In this document: in pieces, positions 21,690 to 32,511 of the stretch
How the letters are laid out: each line of letters starts with the position of its first letter
Numbering within the stretch: the first letter of the stretch is position 1
NCBI GenBank assembly: GCA_033065855.1
Contig: JAVXUO010001261.1
Coordinates: 206,001-270,000, forward strand
Reading direction: 5' to 3'
DNA from: Escallonia rubra
Taxonomy: Eukaryota > Streptophyta > Magnoliopsida > Escalloniales > Escalloniaceae
DNA length: 64,000 nt
Position numbers and translations under genes: made by a program
The notes under the pieces: model-generated
Told to the model about the DNA's origin: nothing
The model's input: only the letters and a program-made list of their open reading frames with translations
Databases searched by the model: none

Positions 21690-22900
21690 AGCATATGAGA
21701 GACGGCGACGAAGGTCGCGAAGATGGCGCCCGGGCGGCGGGCGATGAAGGTCGCGAAGACGGCGCCCGGGCACTGGCGACAAGGGTCGCGGAGACGGCGC
21801 CGGGCGATAGGCGACGAGCGTCGCGGAGAAGGCGCCGGGCGATAGGCGACGAGCGTCGCAGAGAGAGAGCATGGGCGATGGCGACGAGGGTCGGGAAGAC
21901 GGCACCCGGGCGACAGGCGACGAAGGTCGCTAAGACAGCACCCAGGCACTGGGCGACGAAGGTCGCGAAGACGGTGCCCAGGCGACTGGCGACGAAGGTC
22001 GCGCAGACGGTTGCCCGGGCGACAGGCGACGAGTGTCGCGGAGAAGGCGCATAGGCGACTGGCGACGAAGGTCGCGCAGACGGTTGCCCGGGCGACAGGC
22101 GACGAAGCTCACGAAGACTGCGCCCAGGCGCTGGGCGACGAAGGTCACGAAGACGGTGCCCGAGCGACGGGCGAGGAAGATCGCACAGACGTTGCCCGGG
22201 CGATAGGCGACGAGTGTCGCGGAGAAGGCGAAGACGGCACCCGGGCGACATGCAACGAAGGTCGCGAAGACGGCACCCGGGCGACATGCAACGAAGGTCG
22301 CGAAGACTGCGCCCAGGCGCTGGGCGACGAAGGTCGCGAAGAGAGAGCGCACGGGCGCTGGCGACGAGGGTCGCAAAGACGGCGCCCTGGCGATGGATGA
22401 AGAGGGCGCCCGGTCGACAGGCGATGAAGGTCACGAAGACGGCACCCAGGCGCTGGGTGACGAAGGTCGCGAAGAGAGAGTGCACGGGCACTGGTGACGA
22501 GGGTCGCAAAGACGGCGCCCGGGCGATAGGCAACGAGCGTCGCGAAGACGGTGCCCAGGCACTGGCGACAAGGGTCGCAGAGACGGCGCCTGGGCGATAG
22601 GCGACGAGCGTCGCGGAGAGAGCGCATGGGCGCTGGTGACGAGAGTTACGAAAACTGCGCCCGGGCGAAGGGCGACGAACGTCGCGCAGACGGCGCCCAG
22701 GCGCTGGGTGACGAAGGTCACGAAGACGGCGCCAGGACGACGAAAGTCGTGCAGACATTGCCCGGGCGATAGGCGACGAGTGTCGCGGAGAAGGCGCATA
22801 GGCGCTGGCGACGAGAGTCGCGAAGACGGCGCCCGGGCGAAGGGCGACGAAGGTCACGCAGACGTTACCCGGGCGATAGGCGACGAGCTTCGCGATGCTG
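21690..22900. repeat. GC-rich degenerate array (GGCGACGAAGGTCGCGAAGA units)
   Basis: Roughly 1.2 kb of head-to-tail units built on GGCGACGAAGGTCGCGAAGA and CGGCGCCCGGGCGATA, each rich in CpG and short palindromes (GCGAC/GTCGC, GCGCCCGGGCG). Long Arg/Pro/Ser-rich frames on both strands (up to 437 codons on the minus strand at 21688-23001) come from this array and are not credible genes. Confidence 0.8.
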
Positions 22901-23700
22901 TTCGGCCGGCCGAAGGTGGGTGAGGAGGCCGAGGCCAAAGGTGGTGGGTCGAAGGCTGGTTGGCGAGATGGAGAGGGTCGAAGGTGAAGGTGGGTCGGCA
23001 TGGGGTCGGCGGGGTGGTGGGGGTCGGCGGTGCAGTGCCTTCAGCCGCGCGACGGCGGGCTTACGGGTTCAGGGAAGAGGGAGAGAAAGGGGTCGATAGG
23101 GGGTCGGCCAGGGGGGTCGGGGCGGGTGAGGGGTCGGGATGATGCAGAGGAGAAGAAACGGAAAAAAAAGGAAGGGGGAAGGCTGTCGGCGGTGGCAGGA
23201 GGGGCCGGCCGATGAGGGAGGATATGGGGGAAGTAGGGTCGCGGGAGGAGAGGAGAGGGAGAGAGCCGAGGGGGAGAGGGTCGGCGAGGATAGGGGGTCA
23301 GGGTAGTAGGTCGGCGGGGGGTGGGTCGGCGAGGAGATGCTGAAGTTGAAGAAAAAAAGGAGGAGGCAGTGGCCAACGTCGACGGCCATGGGGTGCCACG
23401 GGGTGGTCGGCAGGGAGGGGGGATCGGGAGGAGGGAGCTCGGCAGGAGAAGATGCCGGGGAGGGGCTGCCGGCCGTGGCCTGGTCGACAGGAAGGCCGAT
23501 GGGTCGGCGGCGGCGCAAGGCAGGTGCAGTATGAGGTAGAAGAAGAAGAGATTAGGGTTTGGGGCTGGGCACGGGTCGGGGCGGTTAGGCGGGCGGGTTG
23601 ACCCGCTGAAGCTGATAGAAGAGAGGGGGAAACGAGTGGGTCGGTCGCGGGTCGTACCACCGCGGGTAGGGTTCTGCCCCTGCTTCATTTGCTGTTTGTC
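22901..23700. other. GC-rich internal segment of element B, no gene seen
   Basis: Purine-rich GGTCGG/GGGGTC phrases on the plus strand give Pro/Ser-rich minus-strand frames (up to 276 codons) with no domain. It lies in what would be internal sequence of the retroelement. Its codons look compositional rather than selected. Confidence 0.45.
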
Positions 23701-23989
23701 TTGGAAAAAGAAAGAGAAATGCGATTTTTCTCTCTTTTTTATTTTTTTGGGAGCCATAAAAGGAGCATGAGGGGGGGATAAAAATTCTTGATGAAGAATA
23801 AGTTTGAAGTGAAAGGGAGAGAAAGATGGAGGTTGGAGAGATGAAAATTTTCCAAGTGTTGGAGAGAGCAACAGAGGGTGAAAAATTTTGTGAAAATTTT
23901 TCTAAGTGTGGAATGAGGATGAGAGGGTGATGACTCGACCACGAGCATATAGGGTGCGAGGGGAGTTCGAAAAAAATCGAAGTGTTAAG

Positions 23990-24340
23990 AAATTTTCAAG
24001 TGTTGAAAAATGTGCTAAGTATGGAGCTGGGGCAAGGGTGCCGAAGGAAGCCGCGAGGGTGGTGACCCAACCGGGAAAAATGAAGAAAATTTTCTAAGTG
24101 TTGAAAAGTGAAGAGGGTGCCGAGTGAAGCTGCGGGGGTGATGACCCGACCGCAAAAATTGAAGAAAATTTTCTAAGTCTGGAAAAGTGAAGAGGGTGCC
24201 GAGCGAAGTCGCGGGGGTGGTGACCCGACCGTGAAAAAGGAAGAAAATTTTTCTAAGTCTGAAAAAGTGAAGAGGGTGTCGAGTAAAGCAGCGGGGGTGA
24301 TGACCCGTCCACGAAAAACGAAGAAAATTTTCTAAGTGTT
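23990..24340. repeat. 78 bp tandem repeat near the 5' end of element B
   Basis: Units of GAAGAAAATTTTCTAAGTGT, GAAAAGTGAAGAGGGTGCCG and GGGGGTGATGACCCGACCG recur about four times at about 78 bp. The motif AAAATTTTCTAAGT returns at 24610, just before the short gag-like start. Confidence 0.75.
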
Positions 24341-24642
24341 GGAAAGAGAAGGAAAAAGGGCATAGGGCGGCGATGTGACTGCGACCGCGACCACGAGGGG
24401 TTGAGATGAGAGGGAGGGGGGACTTAGGATGGCGGGCAGGTATGGACGACCGACTAAGTTACAGAGGCGATAGATAGCGTGGCTCGAGCCACCCCGCGTA
24501 CCACGTACCAAGTTGCTGTAATGTGAGGCGGAAGGGGTTAGGAAGTGGTGAAGCCCCCAAGGGAGTGGGTGATGGCATCAAAGGTGGTGCCATTAGAACA
24601 ATGTTAGCTTGAAAATTTTCTAAGTCTGGAAGTGACAACCTC

Positions 24643-24702
24643 TTGGATGGCTGGGTCGAGGTTGTGACTGGTAGACCTTGATAGTCCTGCGTTGATGAGG
24701 CA
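24643..24702 (-). pseudogene. Vestigial gag start of element B
   Basis: Just past the PBS a minus-strand ATG opens a short frame, MPHQRRTIKVYQSQPRPS, that stops after about 27 codons. Its first residues resemble the start of the intact gag at 1289 (MPRQRKATRAAS) and its position relative to the PBS is similar. It appears to be the stub left after loss of the coding region. Limits are approximate. Confidence 0.45.
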
Positions 24703-24742
24703 TGGTTGCTTGAGTGTAGTAGACTGCAACACGATGCTCACC

Positions 24743-24760
24743 TCCCCAGCGGAGTCGCCA
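24743..24760 (-). promoter_or_regulatory. Primer-binding site of element B
   Basis: TGGCGACTCCGCTGGGGA on the minus strand, two bases inside the 5' LTR end (...CAGCAACA-TT-PBS). It is identical to the PBS at 1336-1353, supporting a common replication system. Confidence 0.8.
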
Positions 24761-24762
24761 AA

Positions 24763-26224
24763 TGTTGCTGGGTAAAGATGGTCCGTTGCCACGTAGAGGT
24801 GCCACAAAGGATGCAGTCTGTGTCAGCTTCCAGGGATAGACGAAGTGGGAGACAGCAAGGATAGAGTAAGGGCTGAGAGCAAGGCTCCCCAGACAGGTCA
24901 CGAGGGCTGGCAGCGCCGCACAGGCAGGGTGACGACGAACAGGGCCGGCGGTCGACAGTCCGGATTAAGGGTGCAGCGTCAAGAGTCCGATGACAGGAGT
25001 CCAAATGTCTTTCTCTCACTAGAAATCTAGAGAGAATGAGCTTTAGAGAGAGAAAGTGAAATGTTGAAATGAGAGGGAAGTCCTTGAATAAGCTCCAGAA
25101 TCCACTATATATAGGCCCGAATATGCGCGTGTCATCAGCCAACACGTGTCGTCCTCCGGGAGTGACATGTCGCTGGAGGGGTCCCACAGTATTAATTGTT
25201 CGTCGAATATGCCGGTCCCCGAGTTCGTGCCGCCCTACCCTTGCAGCGTCCCTCTGCCTGTCTGAGGAGACTGACCACATCGCGGTAGCATGGTCAGAGC
25301 AGCCCGTTGCCCCAGCCTCCAGTCCAAGCCCTTATTGAATCCCACGAGATGCGTCATGAGACGCGCAGAGATCCTGGCAGCGGTGAAGGTTGCCCCTGCA
25401 GCCAACTGTCAGGCGTGCCGGACGCGATGCCCTTCGAGGACCTGCTCCCGTCCCGGAGTGATATGAGCGCACATGCTCACAGCTCGATACTCAGAGTCCG
25501 TGACGGGGGGTTCTCGTGCTGGAGCACTACGAGCGGAGCCCCTAGAAGCCTGTCGGTTGGTCGCGCGGGTGAGGGCTGGAGCCCTCGGTTGATTGAGCGG
25601 ACAAAGGCCAGAGCTCGTCAGCTGATTGAGCCGGCGAGGGCATTATGGTTGCGAGCCCGTCCCACCACGAGGGCCGGAGCCCTGTCAGTTGATTGAGCCG
25701 GCGAGGGCTTAAGGGTTGCGAGCCCGTCCCGCCGCGAGGGCCGGAGCCCTGTCAGTTGATTGAGCTGGCGAGGGCTTAAGGGTTGCGAGCCCGTCCCACC
25801 GCGAGGGTCGGAGCCCTGTCAGTTGATTGGGCCGGCGAGGGCATTATGGTTGTGCGCCCGTCCCGGTGCGAGGGCCGGAGCCCCGTCGCTTTGATTGAGA
25901 CGGCGATGATGAGCGTCGCGCTACTGGAGATAGCAGGTGAGTGTTGGAGTGAGAATCCAGTGTCGGTAGTAGGTTCCCCCATTTGCGGGGCAATGGAGGC
26001 CGACCCCCTTGGAGTGGCCGACCCCATCGACCCCCTTAAGGTGGCCGACCCTAATTGGGGGGGGGGGGGGAGCACACTTTTTGATCGCCGTCCGGATGTT
26101 CGAGGCGCGGAGCACTTTGACCGAGCAATGATGTTGAGCGATGTTGACCGCCAAATGGGTGACCTGTCGCGCCACTGGGATCTCTTTGCAGGCCCCGGTG
26201 TGCGGACCGATTAGGTTGTGAACA
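24763..26224 (-). repeat. 5' LTR of element B
   Basis: About 1.46 kb from TGTTCACAACCTAATC (minus strand, 26224) to ...CTTTACCCAGCAACA (24763). It includes a TATATATA box at 25104-25113 and several 69 bp-type units (25560-25890). It pairs with 17544-19065. The TSD AACAT follows at 26225-26229. Confidence 0.8.
25104..25113 (-). promoter_or_regulatory. TATA box of the element B LTR
   Basis: CCTATATATAGT on the minus strand, conserved in both LTR copies (also near 17883). Transcription would run leftward through the PBS at 24760. Confidence 0.5.
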
Positions 26225-26229
26225 AACAT

Positions 26230-27898
26230 TTTTCCATATTGTGATCAAATTGTTTGTGATTATTTGAAACATTTTTCATATTGTCTTAAAAGTATCTGTG
26301 TTTGTTTTGAAGTCTTTTGAAAAATCATCAATGCATTTAAAAAATGGTGGTTTTCAAAATAATCTTTAAATGTATTTGGTTGAAAAGAAAGAAAAAGATA
26401 CCATATCACATAGATAAACTTATACCATATTGTGATAATTTTAAGAAAGAGTATTAAAGTATGATGTTAAAATACAACATGATTCTACCCGAATACAGAT
26501 TAATCATCGATGACATCATTCAAACGTCACAATGAGAAAATACAAATGTCACAATAAGAAAAGACACACAAACTAGTCATGAGTTGACTGCAAACATCTC
26601 AAGATCTAAATCTAATTAATATCACACCAAAGGTAAAATAAAAGGCCATGAGTCAAATCTAAAATTAAAAATAATCATCTATTTGTGAGTGAAATGGTTT
26701 AAAAAAATCCTAAGACTTAAAAGTCATTAAAATTTTAATTATCATTATCTCAAGGGTAATATATATATTATTAAAGTAATCTTTATGATAGTATCACTTT
26801 TTTCCATTTTTTCTCAATTTCTAAAGTGAAGAAAGCTTAAACCTTTTTCTTTTCTCTTTTTAAAATCTCAAAATTAAGGATTTAGTTGACAAAGCTGTGG
26901 TTTTTTATTTTTGGTTTTCGAAAAAATTAAAATCAAAATTAGTTGTGAATTTTTTTTTCCAGAGAAAAAAATAAGTGGATGTTTGGTAAAGAGTTTTTGT
27001 TTTGAGTTTTCTTTCCTCATTCTTTTAGTTTTCATTTTTCTTTAAAATATTCTCTTCTTCTGCAACAAATAGCCATGTACAACGCCAATCACCTCCACCA
27101 CCAAACTTGCACCACCATAACCACCACCCTTTTTTATTTATTTATCAAAACACATATCTGCAACGACGATGGCGCGATTGGGTGTGATTGGTGAAGCTTG
27201 TGGGCATGGTAGAGGTGACGACAATGGTTGCAATGTCTGATTTAAGTGAGACGGTTGGTCATTGCAGATTTGCAACGATGATTGTCGGGTAGAGCACACT
27301 TGCGAAGGTGGGATGGCGGCGGCAGGGTAAGAATGTGAGTGGCGACGGTGGTAAGGTGACGACTCTTGTCTCGATGGTGGTCGTGGGTGTGTGTGGTCGG
27401 CGATGCTGGGTCGTGGTGTTGGCGGTAGTGGTGGGAGGGACGTAGGCAGTGGTTATGGTTGTCAAAGGGGAATGGTGTGTGGTGATGGTGGAAATGGCAG
27501 TGGTGGTAGGTCATGGTGATGGTGGCAAGTCTGGTCGTGGTGGTGCTCTGTGTGTGATGGAGGTTTTGTTAAAACGTTGTTTATTTTTTTGCTTCTAACA
27601 AAGTTTGAAAGTTGGATCTCAAAATAAAAAATCAAAATTGAAGACCTAAAGTTTCTAAAAACAATCATGTTATAAAAACTGAAGGGAAAAAATAAAAACT
27701 GTTTGTTAAATGGATTTTTAAAATTGGAAAAAAAAAAAAAAACCCATAAACGCTACCTAAATACAAGGAAGGAAAGTTCCTTTTTTTTTTTTGTCCTTAG
27801 AAAACAACTCGCAAACATTCCCAACGGTAAAACACAACAAGAGGTAACCTTCGGAAGCTGCACTGCACACCCCAAAGTCCAAAGCACCATCAACAACC
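26230..27898. other. Upstream region of the ALP1/HARBI1-like gene; possible MITE-like segment
   Basis: AT-rich flank with no gene. From about 26970 (GTGGATGTTTGGTAAAGAG) to about 27740 the ends look like weak inverted repeats (TTTGGTAAAGAGTTTTTG versus, reversed, TTAACAAACAGTTTTTAT) around a GGTGG/CCACC-rich core, as in a MITE or MULE derivative. I found no TSD. The last 150 bp probably contain the gene's promoter and 5' UTR. Confidence 0.4.
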
Positions 27899-29176
27899 AT
27901 GCCCGCCGGCGGCGGAGTAGCAAAGCATCCCACCACCAAACGCAAACCCAAAAAACTCCACCACCACCAGAACCTCACCCACCTCCTCACCCTCTCCACC
28001 ACCGCGGCGTCATCTGCCCACTCATTCCTCCTCCGCCACGACCTCCTCCTCCTCCCCCGCCAGTCCCTCTCCCTCCACTCCCACCTCTCCTCCCTCTCTC
28101 ATCTCCTCTCCCGCCTCCAACCCCACTCTCTCTCCAAACTGCTGCCACCACCACAACCTCCGCCGTGTTGGTTCCACCGCTTCCTCTCTTCCGCCACCGC
28201 CAACTACGACACCCGCTGGACCCACTCCTTCCGCATGTCAAAACCCTCCTTCATCCTTCTCCTCCGTCTCCTTACCCCCTCCCTTCTCCCTCTCTCCCCC
28301 ACCACCCCCATTTACGCCCTCGCCGCCACCCTATTCCGCCTCGCCCACGCCGCCCCTTTCCAATCCCTCTCCCCCCTCTTCGGCCTCGATCCGCCCACCG
28401 CGTGCAGGTCCTTCTACACTGTATGCAAAGCCATCATCGATAAACTCGGCCATCTCTTCGAATTTCGCTCCGATTTGAACCGCATCGTGGTGGGTTTCGG
28501 CTGGATTTCGCTTCCCAATTGCTGTGGTGTTTTGGGGTATGATGCATTTAAGGTGGATGGTGACCTGTTGGGGGAAAATGGGTCGTTGTTAGTTCAGGCT
28601 TTAGTGGATTCCGAGGGGAGATTCCTGGATGTATCGGCCGGGTGGCCGAGTTCGGTAAAGCCCGACTCGATTCTGCGCCAGTCGGAGCTGTTCTCTGGCG
28701 TGGAGGAATTGAGGGAGTTGTTGAATGGGCCGTGTTTTCAGCTGAGTGATGGCAATGCCATCCCTCAGTACGTACTAGGTGGCTCTTGCTTGCCTCTTTT
28801 ACCTTGGCTTCTCACGCCTTTTGGTGGATCTGATGAGAGTAGGACTACTGTGAGTTCGTCTGAGGCAGCTTATAACTCGGTGCATGGACGAGGGATGGAG
28901 TTGTCTGGAAAGGCGTTTGGGAGAGTTAGGGCCGAGTGGCAGCTGCTGTCGAGGCCGTGGAAAGAAGAGTGCATCGAGTCGTTCCCTTTCGTTGTTGTGA
29001 CATGTTGTTTGCTGCATAATTTTCTTATCAAGTGCAGTGAGGCATTGCCTGATATAAATCTAGGCCATTCAAGTAATCACGATCTCCCCCTTTTTGAAGG
29101 GGAGGAGGATGATAGTGCTCACGGGATTAGGAATGCTCTTGCGTTGCACTTGAGTCGGGTAAGTCAGATGAGATGA
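27899..29176 (+). CDS. ALP1/HARBI1-like protein (domesticated PIF/Harbinger transposase)
   Basis: A single-exon frame of 425 codons with a good start context (AACCATGCC). Residues 1-120 are Leu/Pro/His-rich. Residues about 120-400 follow the plant ALP1-like DDE_Tnp_4 fold: GLDPPTACRSFYTVCKAI, VVGFGWISLPNCCGVLG, a SAGWPSSVKPDSILRQ block near 247, a GGSCLPLLPWLLTPFG block near 294, the KAFGRVRAEW block near 337, and FPFVVVTCCLLHNFL near 365. In active Harbinger nucleases the acidic triad lies in CGAID, WPGS.HD and E.AFGRLK contexts. Here the first reads VLG and the third reads LSGKAFGR, so only the middle Asp seems kept. Loss of nuclease activity is inferred. Relatives include Arabidopsis ALP1, which associates with Polycomb PRC2; whether this one does is unknown. 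Confidence 0.85.
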   Translation: MPAGGGVAKHPTTKRKPKKLHHHQNLTHLLTLSTTAASSAHSFLLRHDLLLLPRQSLSLHSHLSSLSHLLSRLQPHSLSKLLPPPQPPPCWFHRFLSSATANYDTRWTHSFRMSKPSFILLLRLLTPSLLPLSPTTPIYALAATLFRLAHAAPFQSLSPLFGLDPPTACRSFYTVCKAIIDKLGHLFEFRSDLNRIVVGFGWISLPNCCGVLGYDAFKVDGDLLGENGSLLVQALVDSEGRFLDVSAGWPSSVKPDSILRQSELFSGVEELRELLNGPCFQLSDGNAIPQYVLGGSCLPLLPWLLTPFGGSDESRTTVSSSEAAYNSVHGRGMELSGKAFGRVRAEWQLLSRPWKEECIESFPFVVVTCCLLHNFLIKCSEALPDINLGHSSNHDLPLFEGEEDDSAHGIRNALALHLSRVSQMR

Positions 29177-30084
29177 ATTCTGTGATGATGCTTGTATTGT
29201 GCTGTTTCTTTTGGTTGTAAACACGCTATGCCCCTGTGGTATTTTAGTAGTGAATTCATGCCCATGTTGAGGTTTACTACCTTCCTCTTTAGTTTGCTAT
29301 GCCTATATATGCGTAACATTTATTTCTTTTTCACTTGGTCTGTTTATGATCTCAAGGAGAGTACCCTACACACCACATTCTGTGAAGAAGGAAGAAACCC
29401 TATACTGCATCAATAATTTTGCGATTCTAATACTCATTAGGCACAAAAAACGAGCCCTCCAGAACTGAACGACTTTAAAAATCAAAGGCTTATCAACCAA
29501 ATCTGCATGTACTTGCAATTTAAATGTATACAACCAGGCTAACAATCAGAATCTAGTATCAAACTTTCTTTAGCCAATGCATCTAAAAAAACAGCATCTT
29601 ACTTTAGGGACAATGATGTAAATAGAGGTCTCATCACCCGTATTAGAAAGGCAGTTAATTTTTTTAATTAAATGAGAAAGATGCGCCATAATTCTTTTTC
29701 AAATGCGCTCCTCTAATAGTATTTATATATTATCATCTGTATTTTTAATTAAAATGTGATTTACTTTTCATATTTTGGTTATGGGGTTGAAGGTGGTGGG
29801 TGGTTTTGGTGGGGGGTGTTTGGAGAGGTGAATGATACAGCTTTTCCTGGTCTACAATTAGCCATGACTAGCTTAGCCTATTATTAAACAATTGCTCTTC
29901 CCTGCTTTATACAGAATGGTGTATATGTTATGTTAGTGACTTGGCATGCCACAGCAAAAGTTAGCAAGACCCAGAAACTTTGGGTGCATCCAAGTCAATA
30001 GCGGTACAATGCAGGTTATAAGTAGATAGAAGAGATTTTTGTTCCAATTACAAAGGTGGGGGGAAGGGGACATTTCTAGCAGGG
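29177..30084. other. 3' flank and spacer, no gene seen
   Basis: Probable 3' UTR of the upstream gene, then AT-rich spacer. AATAAT near 29411 could serve in polyadenylation. Nothing else is supported. Confidence 0.45.
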
Positions 30085-31720
30085 TACATTTGACCTTGGC
30101 GCTGAAATCGTTCTCTAATTTATTTGCGTTTGTGGAGTTTACTGTTGGTGGAAGTGGTTCACTAGCAGAGCAGCTTCTGAGTACAGGTTTCTCACAAAGA
30201 AGCGGATTTTCGTTTGCTTATTTCATCAGAAGTTTGAATATGGTTTGCCTGAGGTATCATTCCAGATAAGTTATTGAATGACAAATTGAAGGAACCAAGA
30301 CCGTCAGTGTTAGCAAGTTGAGAAGGAATGCCTCCACTTAGCTTGTTGAATGAAAGATCCATGCTTCCTATGCCCTTCAAGTTTGAAAATGTTGTCGGAA
30401 TTATCCCTCTGAGGCAATTGTGGGACAACTTCAGAGATTTAGTATCAACTATATTCCCAATCACAAGTGGCATGAGGCCAGTAAACTTGTCGCAAGACAA
30501 ATCAATTACTGAGAAAACGTCTAAGATCTTTCCCCGGTACGCGAGAGGATTGATTTTGTTGTGACCTTTATAAGTGATTCTTGATTCGATGATGTGAATA
30601 GTGTAGTTGCTCTGTTGTAGTCATCTACATAGCTTATAGAGGATGATAGTATTGGATATCCATGATAATGTGAATAATGTAGTTGCTCTGTAGTAGTCAT
30701 CTACATAGCTTACAGACGATGGTAATATTGGATATCCATGTGAATTTTGTTCAGTGCTGGCTCAAGTGATGTTACTGGGCAAGGGGGGATGCAACCAGAA
30801 AGGCTATTGTGTCAGAGATTAATCAAGCTTAGCCAGGACAAGTGACAAAACTGAGTTGAGATCTCGCCTCCGAAATGATTATTATTCACTAGCAGAATGC
30901 TCGGACCAAAAGGCTGTCAATCCAGTCTGGCATGGGACTACTAACTGATAGTGGCTAAGATCTAACACCACCAACCTGCCATTTGAAATTGCATGAGAAT
31001 GCAGTCCTTTTATCCTGTTTTTGGACTACTGAACATACCTGATATCGGATCGGCCAAAGCAAGCAGGTAAAATGCCAGTGATTTTGCTCTTTGAGAGGTC
31101 CAAAAGACGAAGCGAATTGGAAGGGGACCACCAAGATTGTAATTTTCTTTACAAAAATGACACAGCATCTAGACAAGCTATCTGGGATTATGACAATATT
31201 CACGTCCAGCTCTAAGGAACGCAACCTAGTCCGGTGTTAAGGCCTGGATAGTATTGAGCCTTGCCAAGCTGTTCGTTATGTTGGCTGATAGTCCCAAGGG
31301 ATCTAAAAAGGGCAACCCATTGCCAAGCTGTTAGGTATGTTGCCAGACAATTGATTGTTGGACACATTAAGATATACCAGAGAGGCCATGCCACCAAATG
31401 AGGAGGGAATACCACCTTTAAAGCAATTTGCAGACGATACTTGAGACTTCAATACCAGGGAAACAGATGCCAATGTCTTCAGGGATGTTGTTGAAATAGG
31501 ATTGATGGCAGCTGTTGGGGTGAAAGCATTGATCGGGAGAAGCAGCAGCTGTAACTCTGTATTCTTCTCAATTAACAAGAGCAAAATCTTCCCGTTAAAG
31601 TTCATATGGTAAAGCTCAATTCTGTTGGGGTTATGCTGGTGATAGAGAAACTTGGGTAAGGCTGCAGTATTTGCATGTTTAGTTTTCCTTAATCCTAGTT
31701 CTTCATTCAACAATATCTCT
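30085..31720 (-). pseudogene. Decayed LRR receptor-like protein (RLP) gene
   Basis: Leucine-rich-repeat segments matching the RLP at 57875 run in order on the minus strand but in shifting frames. They include PKFLYHQHNPNRIELYHMNF and YLNVSNNQLSGNIPNSLAMG (31303-31713), RSLELDVNIVIIPDSLSRCC (about 31220), and LKLSHNCLRGIIPTTFSNLK, SMDLSFNKLSGGIPSQLAN and FNLSFNNLSGMIP (30192-30500). A Cys-containing juxtamembrane remnant (NPLLCEKPV) follows in another frame near 30190. No frame crosses the whole region, and the transmembrane part and N-terminus are missing. It shows that the RLP family at this locus was once larger. Confidence 0.8.
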
Positions 31721-31739
31721 ATATAATGCGCAAAAAGCC

Positions 31740-32511
31740 AAAATGGTAATGAAACGTACCATTCACTTCGAGAAAATGGTAATGCTTTCCGATACGGTAT
31801 TCATAACTATTCATTATCTTCCTTTCTCCATCTCCTGCTCCTCCCTGGAAGAAAAATCACGCCACTATCATCGACCACTGATACCCCATCATTGGAAGAA
31901 AAATCACTACCTCGACCCAGATCTGCCCCCTTAACAACCCTCATGATTCATTACTGCTGTAGACGGTATCCACCTTCGCCGCCAACTTTAGCATAAAAGT
32001 ATGAAGTCGTGGAGAGAAACACGCATGCATTTCAACCATTTTGGATTAAGCAGAATGTAAGTATTATGTTCTCTTTGGATACTCTGTATTGCCTCCTCTT
32101 AGTCTGTGACAGTGAGTCACAGTGCCTCTAACAAGTTGGTTTCAAAGCAGAGCGTTAAAGTGAGTTTAATGCCACACGCATGATGGAATTCAAATTACAC
32201 TTGTTCTAGCATTGAAATACTTATCTAGCACAATTAGAATGAGAATCTGTTACAAGCTTACCCTTTCAATTTCCGAAAAATTGCATGTTTTCTTTGAATT
32301 GTTTCAGTATGGAAATCAAAGGAGACTTTTCTGGAATGTGAAAATCTGCTCAGAGGCCAGATTGGTGTTCTTTACAGTAAAGAAATCTCACCCAAAGTGC
32401 TCGGCTTTTTTATCACTAAAAGAAAGGTCTGTCTCAATAAATTATGCAGTGTAAAGTTACAATGCTTAACTAATGTGGAAGGAGTTGAGAGGTCTAGGTC
32501 AAAGTAACATG
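31740..32511. other. Spacer, no gene seen
   Basis: No domain is recognisable in the short frames (63-80 codons). It may contain decayed RLP promoter or intron sequence. Confidence 0.4.

Larger units (their letters stand above)
17544..26224 (-). mobile_element. Non-autonomous LTR retrotransposon (family B), complete with TSD
   Basis: An 8.7 kb element on the minus strand. It is bounded by LTRs (24763-26224 as 5' LTR, 17544-19065 as 3' LTR) with ends TGTTCACAACC...CCCAGCAACA and flanked by the exact 5 bp repeat AACAT (17539-17543 and 26225-26229). It has a PBS (24743-24760) and a polypurine-type tract next to the 3' LTR (19066-19085). No protease, RT, RNase H or integrase is visible. The interior consists of a truncated family A LTR (19146-21581) and GC-rich tandem arrays. 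It therefore resembles large retrotransposon derivatives (LARD-type) that depend on proteins from relatives, perhaps the gag-carrying element at 1-3791, which uses the same PBS. Confidence 0.8.

Noticed and set aside
21688-23001. 437-codon minus-strand open frame rich in Arg, Ser and Pro
   Set aside because: It lies wholly on a GC-rich tandem array, overlaps equally long frames on the other strand, and has no domain. It is a composition artefact.
23041-23871. 276-codon Pro/Ser-rich minus-strand frame
   Set aside because: Purine/pyrimidine-skewed, low-complexity sequence inside element B, with no start context or conserved motif.
27703-28443. 246-codon Pro-rich plus-strand frame overlapping the ALP1/HARBI1-like gene
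   Set aside because: It is the shadow of the CTC/CCN-rich first third of the real gene in another frame, and begins in an AT-rich upstream region.
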